Source of the DNA: Cellulomonas phragmiteti | GTDB lineage: Bacteria; Actinomycetota; Actinomycetes; Actinomycetales; Cellulomonadaceae | Assembly (NCBI RefSeq): GCF_016862775.1 | Contig: NZ_BONP01000008.1 | Coordinates: 109,310 to 173,309, forward strand | Reading direction: 5' to 3' | Length of the DNA stretch: 64,000 nucleotides | Shown: in pieces, positions 36,011-44,459 of the stretch | How positions within the stretch are numbered: the stretch's first letter is position 1 | Layout of the letters: each line of letters starts with the position of its first letter | Notes under the pieces: model-generated | Database searches by the model: none | The model's input: only the letters and a program-made list of their open reading frames with translations | What the model was told of the DNA's origin: nothing | Made by a program: the position numbers and the translations under genes

Positions 36011-37207
36011 TCAGTGCCCCGGCAGTGCCAGCATCTGGTCCAGCGCGACCCGCGCCCAGTGGGCGTCGTCCGCGTCCACGACGATCCGGTTGGGCACGCG
36101 CCCCTCGACGAGCGACTCCAGCGTCCACACCAGGTGGGGCAGGTCGATCCGGTTCATCGTCGAGCAGAAGCAGACCGTCGAGTCCAGGTAGTGCACCGTC
36201 AGCTCCGGGTGGTGCGCCGCCAGGCGGCGCACCAGGTTGAGCTCGGTGCCGATCGCCCAGGAGGACCCCGGCTCGGCCGCGTCCAGCGCCTTGATGATGT
36301 ACTCCGTGGACCCGACCATGTCGGCCGCCGTGACGACCTCGTGCGTGCACTCCGGGTGGACCAGCACCGTGACGTCGGGCACCGCGGCACGGACGTCCGC
36401 GACGTTGCGCGCCGAGAACCGGCCGTGCACCGAGCAGTGCCCGCGCCACAGGATCATGCGCGCCGCCTGCAGCTGCGCGGCGGTGACGCCGCCGCCGGGC
36501 TTGCGCGGGTCGAACACGACGCAGTCGTCCAGCGAGAGGCCGAGCTGGGTGACCGCCGTGTTGCGGCCCAGGTGCTGGTCCGGCATGAACAGCACCTTGC
36601 CGCGACCCTCGAGACCGCCCACCCGGTCGAAGGCCCACCGCAGGGCCACGTGCGCGTTGGACGACGTGCACACCGTGCCGCCGTGCCGGCCCGTGAACGC
36701 CTTGATCGCCGCCGTGGAGTTCATGTAGGTCACCGGGACCGTGTCCGCGGCGACCCCGGCGTCGACCAGCACGTCCCAGGCGTCCTCGACCTGGTCGATG
36801 GCCGCCATGTCGGCCATCGAGCAGCCGGCGGCGAGGTCCGGCAGCACGACCTGCTGGGTGTCCGACGTGAGGATGTCGGCGGACTCCGCCATGAAGTGCA
36901 CGCCGCAGAACACGACGAACTCCGCGTCGGGACGGGCGGCCGCCTCACGCGCGAGCTTGAAGGAGTCGCCCGTGACGTCGGCGAACGCGATGACCTCGTC
37001 ACGCTGGTAGTGGTGCCCCAGCACGAACGCCCGGTCGCCCAGCGCGGCCCGTGCGGCCTGCGCGCGCGCCACGAGGGTCGGGTCGGCCGGGTCGGGCAGC
37101 GCGCCGACGCACTCCACCCCTCGCTCGGACGTCAGGTCGACGCCACGACCGAGCAGCAGGAGCGCGGACGGGGCGGGCTCGGTGAACGTGCCGGTGCTGG
37201 TGCTCAC
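36011..37207 (-). CDS. nadA: quinolinate synthase A
   Basis: A 398-residue [4Fe-4S] enzyme that condenses iminoaspartate with dihydroxyacetone phosphate to quinolinate for NAD synthesis. The triplicated fold shows LGHHYQRDEVIAFADVTGDS, MNSTAAIKAF, CTSSNA and the late CFCSTMNRIDLPHL. Cluster cysteines are visible in CGVHFMAESADIL, CTSSNA and CFCST. nadB and nadC are not adjacent, unlike in most operons. The GTG at 37207 has GATCAT 6 bases upstream. A HesB-type Fe-S assembly gene lies about 1.4 kb away. Confidence 0.95.
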   Translation of the reverse strand: MSTSTGTFTEPAPSALLLLGRGVDLTSERGVECVGALPDPADPTLVARAQAARAALGDRAFVLGHHYQRDEVIAFADVTGDSFKLAREAAARPDAEFVVFCGVHFMAESADILTSDTQQVVLPDLAAGCSMADMAAIDQVEDAWDVLVDAGVAADTVPVTYMNSTAAIKAFTGRHGGTVCTSSNAHVALRWAFDRVGGLEGRGKVLFMPDQHLGRNTAVTQLGLSLDDCVVFDPRKPGGGVTAAQLQAARMILWRGHCSVHGRFSARNVADVRAAVPDVTVLVHPECTHEVVTAADMVGSTEYIIKALDAAEPGSSWAIGTELNLVRRLAAHHPELTVHYLDSTVCFCSTMNRIDLPHLVWTLESLVEGRVPNRIVVDADDAHWARVALDQMLALPGH

Positions 37208-37317
37208 CGCCGCATGATCCCACAGCCGTCGCCGCCACGGCGGGCGACCCCGGGCACGTGGACACGCCGCGCGGACGCCGAGACGCCGGCCCCGTCCCGG
37301 CGTGCCACGATCGGGCC

Positions 37318-38526
37318 GTGCGCGTCCTCCTGGCCCCCGACGGCTTCGGCACCAGCCTCACCCCCGCCGAGGCGGCCGACGTGCTGCGCTCCGGGTGGGC
37401 GGACGGTGCCCCGCACGACCTGCTCGACGTCTGCCCGCTCGCGGACGGCGGGCCGGGGTTCGTCGCCACGCTGCACGCCACGCTCGGCGGCGGCCTCGAG
37501 CCGGTGACGGTCACGTCCCCGCTCGGGGCTGCCACCCCCGCCGCCCTGCTGCGCGTCGGCACGACGGTCCACGTGGAGTCCGCCCACGCGCTGGGGCTGG
37601 ACCTCGTGCCGGCGGACCTGCGGGACCCGACGCGCACGACCAGCCGCGGCGCCGGCGAGCTGATCGCCACCGCGCTGCCCGGCGCGGACCGGGTCGTCGT
37701 CGGGCTCGGGGGCTCCGCCACCAACGACGGGGGAGCCGGCCTGCTGCTCGCGCTCGCGGACGCCCTGCTCCCGCCCGGCTCGGTCGCCCCGGACGTCGCC
37801 GCCCTGCTCGGCGGCGGCGGGGGCGGGCTGGGCGCGGTCGCGGCCGAGGACCTGCGGTGGCTGCCCGACCTGCGGGACGCGCTGCGCGGCGTCGACCTGC
37901 TCGCCGCGGTGGACGTGGACGTGCCGCTGCTGGGGCTGCAGGGGGCGTCCGCCGGGTTCGCCCCGCAGAAGGGGGCGTCGCCGCAGCAGGCGCAGGACCT
38001 GGAGCGCGCCCTCGGGGCGTTCGCGCACGCCGCGACCGCCGCGCTGGGTCCTGTGCGCACCGGTCCGGGGGCCGACCTGCTGGGAGCCCCGGACGCACGT
38101 GCGGGGCGCCCGGCCGCGCTGCCGGGGGCCGGTGCGGCCGGCGGTGTCGGGTTCGCGCTCGCGCTGCTCGGCGCACGGCTGCTGCCCGGCGCGCGCCTCG
38201 TCGCCGACGCGGTGGACCTGCCGACCCGGATCGGTGCGCACGACCTCGTCGTCACCGGGGAGGGGCGCACGGACTGGCAGTCGCTGCACGGCAAGGTCGT
38301 CGCCGAGGTCGCGGCACGGGCGCTGCCGCTGGCCGTGCCCGTCGTCGTCGTGTCCGGCGAGGTGCTCGTCGGGCGTCGCGAGCTGTCCGCAGCGGGCGTC
38401 ACGGCCGCGTACGCGGTCGCCGAGGGCCCCGACGCGGTCCGCGAGGCCCTCGCCGACCCGGTCGGGACGTTGCGTGCCCGGGCGGCGCGGGTCGCCCGCA
38501 CGTGGTCGCCCGCGCGGGCGACGTAG
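37318..38526 (+). CDS. glycerate kinase (GlxK/GarK family)
   Basis: A 402-residue kinase that phosphorylates D-glycerate (to 2-phosphoglycerate in this family). LLAPDGFGTSLTPAEAADVLR opens the protein, followed by PLADGGPGF, TTSRGAGELI, GLGGSATNDGGAGLL, GASAGFAPQKGASPQQ and VTGEGRTDWQSLHGKV, all typical of the MocA-type glycerate kinase fold. The GTG at 37318 has CACGAT 6 bases upstream. It is divergent from nadA. It links photorespiratory-like glycolate or serine breakdown with glycolysis. Confidence 0.92.
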   Translation: MRVLLAPDGFGTSLTPAEAADVLRSGWADGAPHDLLDVCPLADGGPGFVATLHATLGGGLEPVTVTSPLGAATPAALLRVGTTVHVESAHALGLDLVPADLRDPTRTTSRGAGELIATALPGADRVVVGLGGSATNDGGAGLLLALADALLPPGSVAPDVAALLGGGGGGLGAVAAEDLRWLPDLRDALRGVDLLAAVDVDVPLLGLQGASAGFAPQKGASPQQAQDLERALGAFAHAATAALGPVRTGPGADLLGAPDARAGRPAALPGAGAAGGVGFALALLGARLLPGARLVADAVDLPTRIGAHDLVVTGEGRTDWQSLHGKVVAEVAARALPLAVPVVVVSGEVLVGRRELSAAGVTAAYAVAEGPDAVREALADPVGTLRARAARVARTWSPARAT

Positions 38527-38529
38527 TCT
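38524..38529 (+). promoter_or_regulatory. -10 element for the HesB/ErpA gene
   Basis: TAGTCT overlaps the glycerate kinase stop region. It implies a start of transcription near 38536 and a leader of about 64 bases. The leader has a GGGAG ribosome site just before the gene, unlike the leaderless neighbours. No clear -35 is visible. Confidence 0.4.
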
Positions 38530-38599
38530 GGTCGGGAACAACGGTCCGGCCGACGGTGTTGGCGTCGGCGAGGAACGTTCTGGCGAACCCGGGAGTGAC

Positions 38600-38950
38600 A
38601 TGAGCGAGACCACGCAGACCGCGACGCACGGCGTCCAGCTCACCGACGTGGCTGCCGGCAAGGTGCGCAGCCTGCTCGAGCAGGAGGGGCGCGACGACCT
38701 GCGTCTGCGCGTCGCCGTGCAGCCCGGCGGCTGCTCGGGCCTGATCTACCAGCTGTACTTCGACGAGCGGCTGCTCGACGGTGACGCGACGCGCGACTAC
38801 GACGGCGTCGAGGTCGTCGTGGACCGCATGAGCGTGCCGTACCTCGACGGCGCCACGATCGACTTCGCGGACACGATCGAGAAGCAGGGCTTCACGATCG
38901 ACAACCCCAACGCGGGCAGTGCCTGCGCCTGCGGCGGTTCGTTCAGCTGA
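38600..38950 (+). CDS. erpA: iron-sulfur cluster insertion protein (HesB/IscA/ErpA family)
   Basis: A 116-residue A-type carrier. The three cluster cysteines are in PGGCSGLIY (about 46-54) and the terminal SACACGGSF. VQLTDVAAGKVRSLL is the usual start. It carries Fe-S clusters to targets such as NadA, LipA or the Rieske protein, all encoded in this window. The ATG at 38600 has GGGAG 7-9 bases upstream. A very strong hairpin follows. The neighbour on the other strand is a cysteine desulfurase homologue that has lost its PLP lysine. Confidence 0.93.
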   Translation: MSETTQTATHGVQLTDVAAGKVRSLLEQEGRDDLRLRVAVQPGGCSGLIYQLYFDERLLDGDATRDYDGVEVVVDRMSVPYLDGATIDFADTIEKQGFTIDNPNAGSACACGGSFS

Positions 38951-38964
38951 GTCGCACGACGTCG

Positions 38965-38998
38965 ACGGGCCCGCACCCCTCCGGGGGTGCGGGCCCGT
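38965..38998. terminator. strong 15-base-pair hairpin after erpA
   Basis: Perfect arms at 38965-38979 and 38984-38998 (ACGGGCCCGCACCCC and its complement) close a TCCG loop. It sits between erpA and the convergent cysteine desulfurase homologue, and can stop transcripts in both directions. Confidence 0.85.
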
Positions 38999-39028
38999 CC
39001 GTGTCCCGGCCGGGCCGGTCGGCGGCCC

Positions 39029-40192
39029 TCACGCCCCGAGCGCGGCCCTGACGTCGGCGACCGCGCCCGGCAGGACGTCGCAGAACCGGTGGACGTCCGC
39101 CGCCGTCACGTCGCTCGGCAGCGACAGCCGGACGTTGCCCTGCGTGAGGACGCCCATCGCGGCGAGCACGTGGCTCGGCTCGAGCGCGCTCGACGTGCAC
39201 GCCGACCCCGAGCCGACGCCGAAGCCTGCGCGGTCCAGACGGTCGACGACCGACTCGCCGTCGGCGTAGAGGCAGGAGAAGGTCACGACGTGCGGGAGCC
39301 GGTCGACCGGGTCGCCGTGGACCTGGACGTCGGGGACCTCGGCGGCCACCCGGCGGCGCACCACGTCGACGAGCGCGCGGCGGTGGGCGTCGGCGCGCCC
39401 GCGGTCGGCCACGGCCTCCTGCAGGGCGACGGCGGCCGCGAGCGCCAGGGGCACGTGCACGCCGCCGGGGGACCAGCGGTCGTCGTCCTCCGGCCAGTCG
39501 GGGCTGCGGCGCACACCGGTCCGGGTGACCACCACGCCGAGCGGCGGGCCGCCCCAGTCCCCGGCGTCGGCGACCATCACGTCGCCCGCGCGTCCGACGT
39601 CGACGTGCCCGGCCGCCGCGCCGACGTCGACCAGCAGCGGCACGCCCGTGCCGCGCAGCGCCGCGTGGACGTCGTCCACCGGCTGGCGGGTGCCGACCTC
39701 CCCGTTGGCGTGCTGCAGGACCGCCACGGCGGTGCCCTCGCCGACGGCGGCGGCGAACCGCTCGGCGTCCACCCGGCCCAGGGTGTCGACGCCGACCGTG
39801 CGGACCTGCCCGCCCCCGCGCTCGGTGACGAACCGCGCGGCGTGGTGCAGGGCGGCGCGCTCGACGGCACCGACCACCACGTCCGCGCCGGCGCGGCGGC
39901 GTCCGCGCGCGACGGCACGCAGCGCGTCGTGCAGCGCCGCCGTGGGGCCCGCGACGAGGTCGACCTCGTCCGTGCGGGCGCCGAGACAGGCGGCGATCGC
40001 CTCCCGGGCGCCGTCGAGGAGGAGGCGCGCCCGTCGGGCCTCGGCGAACAGCCGCCGCGGGTCCGCCCACCCCTGGTCGAGGGCCTCGAGCAGGGCGGCG
40101 CGCGCCCCGGGCCGCAGCGTGGCGTGCCCGGCGACGTCGAGGACGACCCGGGTCGGGGGCGCGTCGGGCCGGTCGGACGACTGAGGGCTCAC
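39029..40192 (-). CDS. cysteine desulfurase homologue lacking the PLP lysine
   Basis: A 387-residue class V aminotransferase-fold protein close to NifS/IscS. The catalytic-cysteine loop GSGSACTSSALEPSH (Cys332) and the substrate Arg in NVRLSL (Arg355) are intact. The PLP site is not: where IscS has Ser-Ala-His-Lys the protein reads Asp-Ala-Gly-Asp (Asp212 for the lysine), the ring-stacking His in the EHxA motif is Arg112, the Gln contacting PLP is Ala192, and NNE is NGE. It should not make a Schiff base with PLP. The GTG at 40192 avoids a spurious extension. It may be a scaffold or sulfur acceptor for Fe-S assembly with the adjacent ErpA; this is inference. Confidence 0.8.
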   Translation of the reverse strand: MSPQSSDRPDAPPTRVVLDVAGHATLRPGARAALLEALDQGWADPRRLFAEARRARLLLDGAREAIAACLGARTDEVDLVAGPTAALHDALRAVARGRRRAGADVVVGAVERAALHHAARFVTERGGGQVRTVGVDTLGRVDAERFAAAVGEGTAVAVLQHANGEVGTRQPVDDVHAALRGTGVPLLVDVGAAAGHVDVGRAGDVMVADAGDWGGPPLGVVVTRTGVRRSPDWPEDDDRWSPGGVHVPLALAAAVALQEAVADRGRADAHRRALVDVVRRRVAAEVPDVQVHGDPVDRLPHVVTFSCLYADGESVVDRLDRAGFGVGSGSACTSSALEPSHVLAAMGVLTQGNVRLSLPSDVTAADVHRFCDVLPGAVADVRAALGA

Positions 40193-40315
40193 GCGGGCAC
40201 GGTAGCCCGGCGGCCGGGGGCCGCGGCGGGCAGGGGCGCGGGTCGCGGGGTGTGACGGTGCTGACACCGCGTCGTCAAACGTGCGGTGCAGCACGTGAGG
40301 GGCGCCACGGCAGGC

Positions 40316-40321
40316 TAGGCT
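40316..40321 (+). promoter_or_regulatory. -10 element for the ctaCDF operon
   Basis: TAGGCT lies about 84 bases before the ctaC GTG, in the 212-base gap between the desulfurase homologue start and ctaC. It implies a leader of about 77 bases with GGAAGG as ribosome site. I see no convincing -35 or operator in the rest of the gap. Confidence 0.4.
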
Positions 40322-40404
40322 GGCCGGGTCGAGGACGAAGGTCCCGCACGGCTGTGCGCCCGCGATCGGGCCGTCGTCGGTGGGACGCGAGTGGAAGGTT
40401 GCCC

Positions 40405-41274
40405 GTGCACCCGGTTCCCCCCCGCCGCACCCGGCGCGCCGTCGTCGCCGTGCTGGCCACGACGCTCGTGCTGGTGCTCAGCGGCTGCTCCGAGACCGTC
40501 CAGCGTGGCTGGCTCCCCGGCTACTCCGACCACGAGGTCACCGACCAGACGGGGCGCATCGTCTCGCTGTGGGTCGGCTCGTGGATCGCGGCGCTGGCGG
40601 TCGGCGCCATCACGTGGGGGCTGATCCTGTGGTGCGTCGCGGTCTACCGCAAGCGCAAGGACGACCACACGCTGCCCGTCCAGCTGAGGTACCACGTCCC
40701 GCTGGAGATCATGTACGTCCTGCTCCCGATCGTGATGGTGGGCGTGCTCTTCTACCACACCAACGAGGACACCCTGGCGCTGCAGGACACCTCGGCCGAG
40801 CCGGACGTGAACATCCAGGTCATCGGCAAGCAGTGGAGCTGGGACTTCAACTACCTCGACGACGACGTCTACGAGACCGGCCAGCACGCGCAGGACATCG
40901 GTGGTGACGAGGCCGCCCTCGGCGAGCAGGTCACGCTGTACCTGCCGGTCGACCAGCGCGTGGAGTTCACGCTCGACGCACGTGACGTCATCCACTCGTT
41001 CTGGATCCCGGAGTTCCTCTACAAGCTCGACATGATCCCGGGGCACACCAACACCTTCCAGGTGACGCCGACCCGCGAGGGCGTGTACCGCGGCAAGTGC
41101 GCCGAGCTCTGCGGGGAGGAGCACTCCTCCATGCTGTTCAACGTCGCGGTCGTCTCCCAGGAGGAGTACGACGCGCACATGGAGGAGCTGCGTGAGCGCG
41201 GCCAGACGGGTGCGCTCGGCCTCGAGTACAGCCGGCAGCAGGACCTGAACGACGTGGCGGAGGAAGAGAACTGA
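40405..41274 (+). CDS. ctaC: cytochrome c oxidase subunit II (aa3)
   Basis: A 289-residue membrane lipoprotein that receives electrons from cytochrome c into the CuA centre. A signal with lipobox LVLSGC puts the modified Cys at about 28. Two membrane helices follow (about 50-75 and 95-115). The CuA domain has [10 protein letters not shown] and [15 protein letters not shown], supplying two His, two Cys, Glu and Met. The GTG at 40405 follows GGAAGG. It overlaps ctaD by one base. The bc1 partner genes qcrCAB are 3 kb away. Confidence 0.96.
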   Translation: MHPVPPRRTRRAVVAVLATTLVLVLSGCSETVQRGWLPGYSDHEVTDQTGRIVSLWVGSWIAALAVGAITWGLILWCVAVYRKRKDDHTLPVQLRYHVPLEIMYVLLPIVMVGVLFYHTNEDTLALQDTSAEPDVNIQVIGKQWSWDFNYLDDDVYETGQHAQDIGGDEAALGEQVTLYLPVDQRVEFTLDARDVIHSFWIPEFLYKLDMIPGHTNTFQVTPTREGVYRGKCAELCGEEHSSMLFNVAVVSQEEYDAHMEELRERGQTGALGLEYSRQQDLNDVAEEEN

Positions 41275-43097
41275 TGGCGGCGCACACCGAGGTGATCCCC
41301 GGTCTGTCGCCCCGGCGCCAGACGCTGGGGCGGACGGTCGTGAAGTGGATCACCTCCACCGACCACAAGACGATCGGGTACCTGTACCTGATCACGTCGT
41401 TCGCCTGGTTCGCGATCGGCGGCATCCTCGCGCTGCTCATCCGCGCCGAGCTGTTCGCCCCGGGGATGGACCTGTTCCAGTCGAAGGAGCAGTACAACCA
41501 GGCGTTCACGATGCACGGCACGATCATGCTGCTGCTGTTCGCGACCCCGTTGTTCGCGGGCTTCGCCAACATCCTCATGCCGCTGCAGATCGGTGCGCCG
41601 GACGTCGCCTTCCCGCGGCTGAACATGTTCGCGTACTGGCTCTACCTGTTCGGCGGCCTCATCGCCGCGGCCGGCTTCCTCACGCCGCAGGGTGCCGCGT
41701 CGTTCGGGTGGTTCGCCTACGCGCCGCTGTCCAACCAGCTGTACTCGCCAGGCCTCGGGGGAGACCTCTGGGTCTTCGGCCTCGCGCTGACCGGGTTCGG
41801 CACGATCCTCGGCGCCGTCAACTTCATCACCACGATCGTCACGATGCGTGCTCCCGGCATGACGATGTTCCGCATGCCGATCTTCACCTGGAACACCCTG
41901 GTGACGTCGCTGCTGGTGCTCATGGCGTTCCCGCCGCTGGCCGCCGCGCTGTTCGCCCTCGGCGCCGACCGGCGCCTGGGGGCCCAGGTGTTCAACCCGG
42001 ACAACGGCGGGGCGCTGCTGTGGCAGCACCTGTTCTGGTTCTTCGGCCACCCCGAGGTCTACATCATCGCGCTGCCGTTCTTCGGCATCGTGACGGAGAT
42101 CCTCCCGGTCTTCAGCCGCAAGCCGATCTTCGGCTACAAGGGCCTCGTCTACGCGACGATCGCGATCGCGGCCCTGTCCGTGACGGTGTGGGCGCACCAC
42201 ATGTACGCGACGGGTGCGGTGCTGCTGCCGTTCTTCGCGTTCATGACGATGCTCATCGCCGTGCCGACCGGCGTGAAGTTCTTCAACTGGATCGGCACCA
42301 TGTGGCGCGGCAAGCTCACGTTCGAGACGCCGATGCTGTGGACCATCGGCTTCCTCGTGACCTTCCTCTTCGGAGGCCTCACGGGTGTGATCCTGTCGAG
42401 CCCCGCGCTGGACTTCCACCTGTCCGACACCTACTTCGTGGTCGCGCACTTCCACTACGTGGTCTTCGGCACGGTCGTCTTCGCCATGTTCGCGGGCTTC
42501 TACTTCTGGTGGCCCAAGTTCACCGGCCGCATGCTCGACGAGCGGCTCGGCAAGATCCACTTCTGGGTGCTCTTCGTCGGCTTCCACATGACGTTCCTCA
42601 TCCAGCACTGGCTCGGGGTCATCGGCATGCCGCGCCGCTACGCCGACTACTCGCCGGCCGACGGGTTCACGTGGATGAACCAGGTCTCCACGGTCGGGTC
42701 CGCGATCCTCGCGGCGTCGACGCTGCCGTTCCTCTGGAACGTGTACGTGACGTGGCGCAACGCCCCCAAGGTGACGGTCGACGACCCCTGGGGCTTCGGT
42801 GGCTCGCTCGAGTGGGCCACGAGCTGCCCGCCGCCGCGGCACAACTTCACGTCGCTGCCGCGGATCCGCTCCGAGCGTCCCGCCTTCGACCTGCACCACC
42901 CGGAGGTCGCCGCCATGGACCACGTGGCACCGGCGGACCCCGGTCCGTTCGACTGGGCACCTGACCAGACGGGCGAGCGTGAGCTCGCCGAGGAGCGCAT
43001 GGAGCGGGGGACCGGCGAGGAGCACCAGTCGTCGGCCACGGTCGTCGAGAACGACATCGAGGACGTGCGCGCGCGCCGCGAGGAGGACGAGCGATGA
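41274..43097 (+). CDS. ctaD: cytochrome c oxidase subunit I (aa3)
   Basis: A 607-residue 12-helix subunit that reduces O2 at the haem a3-CuB site and pumps protons. Visible are [10 protein letters not shown] with a haem a His, [19 protein letters not shown] with the CuB His cross-linked to Tyr, WAHHMYATG with the CuB His pair, and [11 protein letters not shown] with the haem a and a3 histidines. The C-terminal hydrophilic tail (about 545-607) is Asp/Glu-rich. It shares one base with ctaC and 4 bases with ctaF. Confidence 0.98.
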   Translation: MAAHTEVIPGLSPRRQTLGRTVVKWITSTDHKTIGYLYLITSFAWFAIGGILALLIRAELFAPGMDLFQSKEQYNQAFTMHGTIMLLLFATPLFAGFANILMPLQIGAPDVAFPRLNMFAYWLYLFGGLIAAAGFLTPQGAASFGWFAYAPLSNQLYSPGLGGDLWVFGLALTGFGTILGAVNFITTIVTMRAPGMTMFRMPIFTWNTLVTSLLVLMAFPPLAAALFALGADRRLGAQVFNPDNGGALLWQHLFWFFGHPEVYIIALPFFGIVTEILPVFSRKPIFGYKGLVYATIAIAALSVTVWAHHMYATGAVLLPFFAFMTMLIAVPTGVKFFNWIGTMWRGKLTFETPMLWTIGFLVTFLFGGLTGVILSSPALDFHLSDTYFVVAHFHYVVFGTVVFAMFAGFYFWWPKFTGRMLDERLGKIHFWVLFVGFHMTFLIQHWLGVIGMPRRYADYSPADGFTWMNQVSTVGSAILAASTLPFLWNVYVTWRNAPKVTVDDPWGFGGSLEWATSCPPPRHNFTSLPRIRSERPAFDLHHPEVAAMDHVAPADPGPFDWAPDQTGERELAEERMERGTGEEHQSSATVVENDIEDVRARREEDER

Positions 43098-43492
43098 AGA
43101 TCGAGGCACAGCTCTTCCTGTACGGGATCCTCTTCTTCATCCCGGTCGGGCTGATCTATGGGTTCTGGAGCGGTGGCGAGGCGGTCGGCACGGTCGGCAT
43201 CCCGCTGGTCGGCGGGCTGGTCGGCATGATCGGCGGGTACTTCGCTCTGCTCGCGCGTCGCATCGACGCGCGTCCGGAGGACGACGAGCTCGGCGAGATC
43301 GAGCAGGGTGCGGGGAACCAGGGCACCTTCAGCCCGTGGAGCTGGTGGCCGCTCGTCGTGGCCCTCGCCGGGTCCATCGCCTTCCTCGCCATGGCCGCCG
43401 GCTGGTGGCTCATGGTCCCGGCTGCTGTGCTCGGCGTCGTCGGCCTCGTCGGGTGGATGTTCGAGTTCTCCCGCGGGCAGCACGCCCACTGA
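43094..43492 (+). CDS. ctaF: cytochrome c oxidase subunit IV, actinobacterial type
   Basis: A 132-residue protein with four helices in two pairs (about 5-25, 30-50, 83-103 and 106-124). [25 protein letters not shown] is the family start, and [21 protein letters not shown] the end. It is a structural subunit of the actinobacterial aa3 oxidase. The ATG overlaps the ctaD stop as ATGA. It is followed by a 15-base-pair terminator. Confidence 0.93.
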   Translation: MKIEAQLFLYGILFFIPVGLIYGFWSGGEAVGTVGIPLVGGLVGMIGGYFALLARRIDARPEDDELGEIEQGAGNQGTFSPWSWWPLVVALAGSIAFLAMAAGWWLMVPAAVLGVVGLVGWMFEFSRGQHAH

Positions 43493-43519
43493 TCCACCTG
43501 CCGCGCTCAGCGCGGACGA

Positions 43520-43552
43520 CGAGGGCCCGGCACGGTGCGTGCCGGGCCCTCG
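43520..43552. terminator. 15-base-pair perfect hairpin after ctaF
   Basis: Perfect arms run from 43520-43534 to 43538-43552 (CGAGGGCCCGGCACG and complement) around GTG. It separates the ctaCDF operon from the convergent superoxide dismutase gene. The remaining 155 bases up to the sod stop show nothing further. Confidence 0.85.
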
Positions 43553-43707
43553 GCGCGTGTCGTACCGGCGCCGACCGGGTCCGAGTGGTCGGTCGTCGGT
43601 GTCCTGCGACGACGACAGCCGCCCGACCCCGACGGGGCCGGACGGCTGCTGCCGTGCGCGGGGCGCCGGCCAGGACGGGCTCGTCCGACCAGTGCCGCTG
43701 CGAGGTG

Positions 43708-44334
43708 TCAGGCGGGGACGATGAGCCCCGAGGTCTGGGTGCGGGCGCGCGTGAAGCGCGCCGCGGCGTCGGCCCAGTTGACGATGTTCCACCACGCCTT
43801 GACGTAGTCCGCCTTGACGTTGACGTAGTCGAGGTAGAACGCGTGCTCCCACATGTCGAGGACGACGATGGGCACGAGGCCGAGCGGGTAGTTGCTCTGC
43901 TGGTCGTAGAGCTGGAAGATCGCGAGCTTCTGGCCGACGGAGTCCCACCCGAGGATGGACCAGCCGGAGCCCTGGATCCCGAGCGCGTTGGCGGCGAAGT
44001 GCTTCTGGAACGCCTCGAACGAGCCGAAGAACTCGTCGATCGCCGCGGCCAGCTCGCCGGTCGGCTTGTCGCCACCGTCGGGCGAGAGGTTCTCCCAGAA
44101 CACCGAGTGGTTGACGTGCCCGCCGAGGTTGAACGCGAGGTTCTTCTCCTGCAGGTTCACCGTCGCGAAGTCGTCGGCCTCGCGCGCCGCGGCAAGCTTC
44201 TCGAGCGCCGTGTTCGCGCCCGCGACGTACGCGGCGTGGTGCTTGTCGTGGTGCAGCTCCATGATCCTGCCGGAGATGTGCGGCTCGAGCGCCGCGTAGT
44301 CGTACGGCAGATCCGGGAGCGTGTAGTCAGCCAT
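43708..44334 (-). CDS. sodA: superoxide dismutase, Mn/Fe type
   Basis: A 208-residue cytosolic enzyme that converts superoxide to peroxide and O2. Metal ligands are His in [12 protein letters not shown], His in [14 protein letters not shown], and Asp/His in [15 protein letters not shown]. The [10 protein letters not shown] segment has Gly-Ser-Gly-Trp typical of Mn/Fe forms; QGSGW favours but does not prove Mn. GGAGAGG precedes the ATG. It sits between ctaF and qcrB, next to the respiratory complexes that can leak superoxide. Confidence 0.96.
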   Translation of the reverse strand: MADYTLPDLPYDYAALEPHISGRIMELHHDKHHAAYVAGANTALEKLAAAREADDFATVNLQEKNLAFNLGGHVNHSVFWENLSPDGGDKPTGELAAAIDEFFGSFEAFQKHFAANALGIQGSGWSILGWDSVGQKLAIFQLYDQQSNYPLGLVPIVVLDMWEHAFYLDYVNVKADYVKAWWNIVNWADAAARFTRARTQTSGLIVPA

Positions 44335-44357
44335 CTCGTACCTCTCCTGCGTCGGTT

Positions 44358-44426
44358 GGCGGGCGCACGGGGCACCCGCCCGGAAACGCCGTCGCGGTGC
44401 CCGGCACGTCCGGCCGGACACCGCGA
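44358..44426. terminator. hairpin cluster between qcrB and sodA
   Basis: GGCGGGCGC (44358-44366) pairs with GCACCCGCC (44372-44380) with one mismatch that becomes a wobble on the minus strand. TCGCGGTG (44392-44399) pairs with CACCGCGA (44419-44426), enclosing the palindrome TCCGGCCGGA (44409-44418). It could end qcrB transcription or structure the sodA leader. Confidence 0.45.
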
Positions 44427-44459
44427 GCGGTCGTCTGTCAGGTCAACTCTGGCCCAGGA

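Noticed and set aside
40193..40404. Possible riboswitch or operator upstream of ctaC
   Set aside because: Apart from a TAGGCT -10 and a ribosome site I found no conserved fold or clear inverted repeat long enough to claim.
43553..43707. Possible small gene between ctaF and sodA
   Set aside because: The short frames there have no ribosome site and no recognisable composition; only the terminator is supported.
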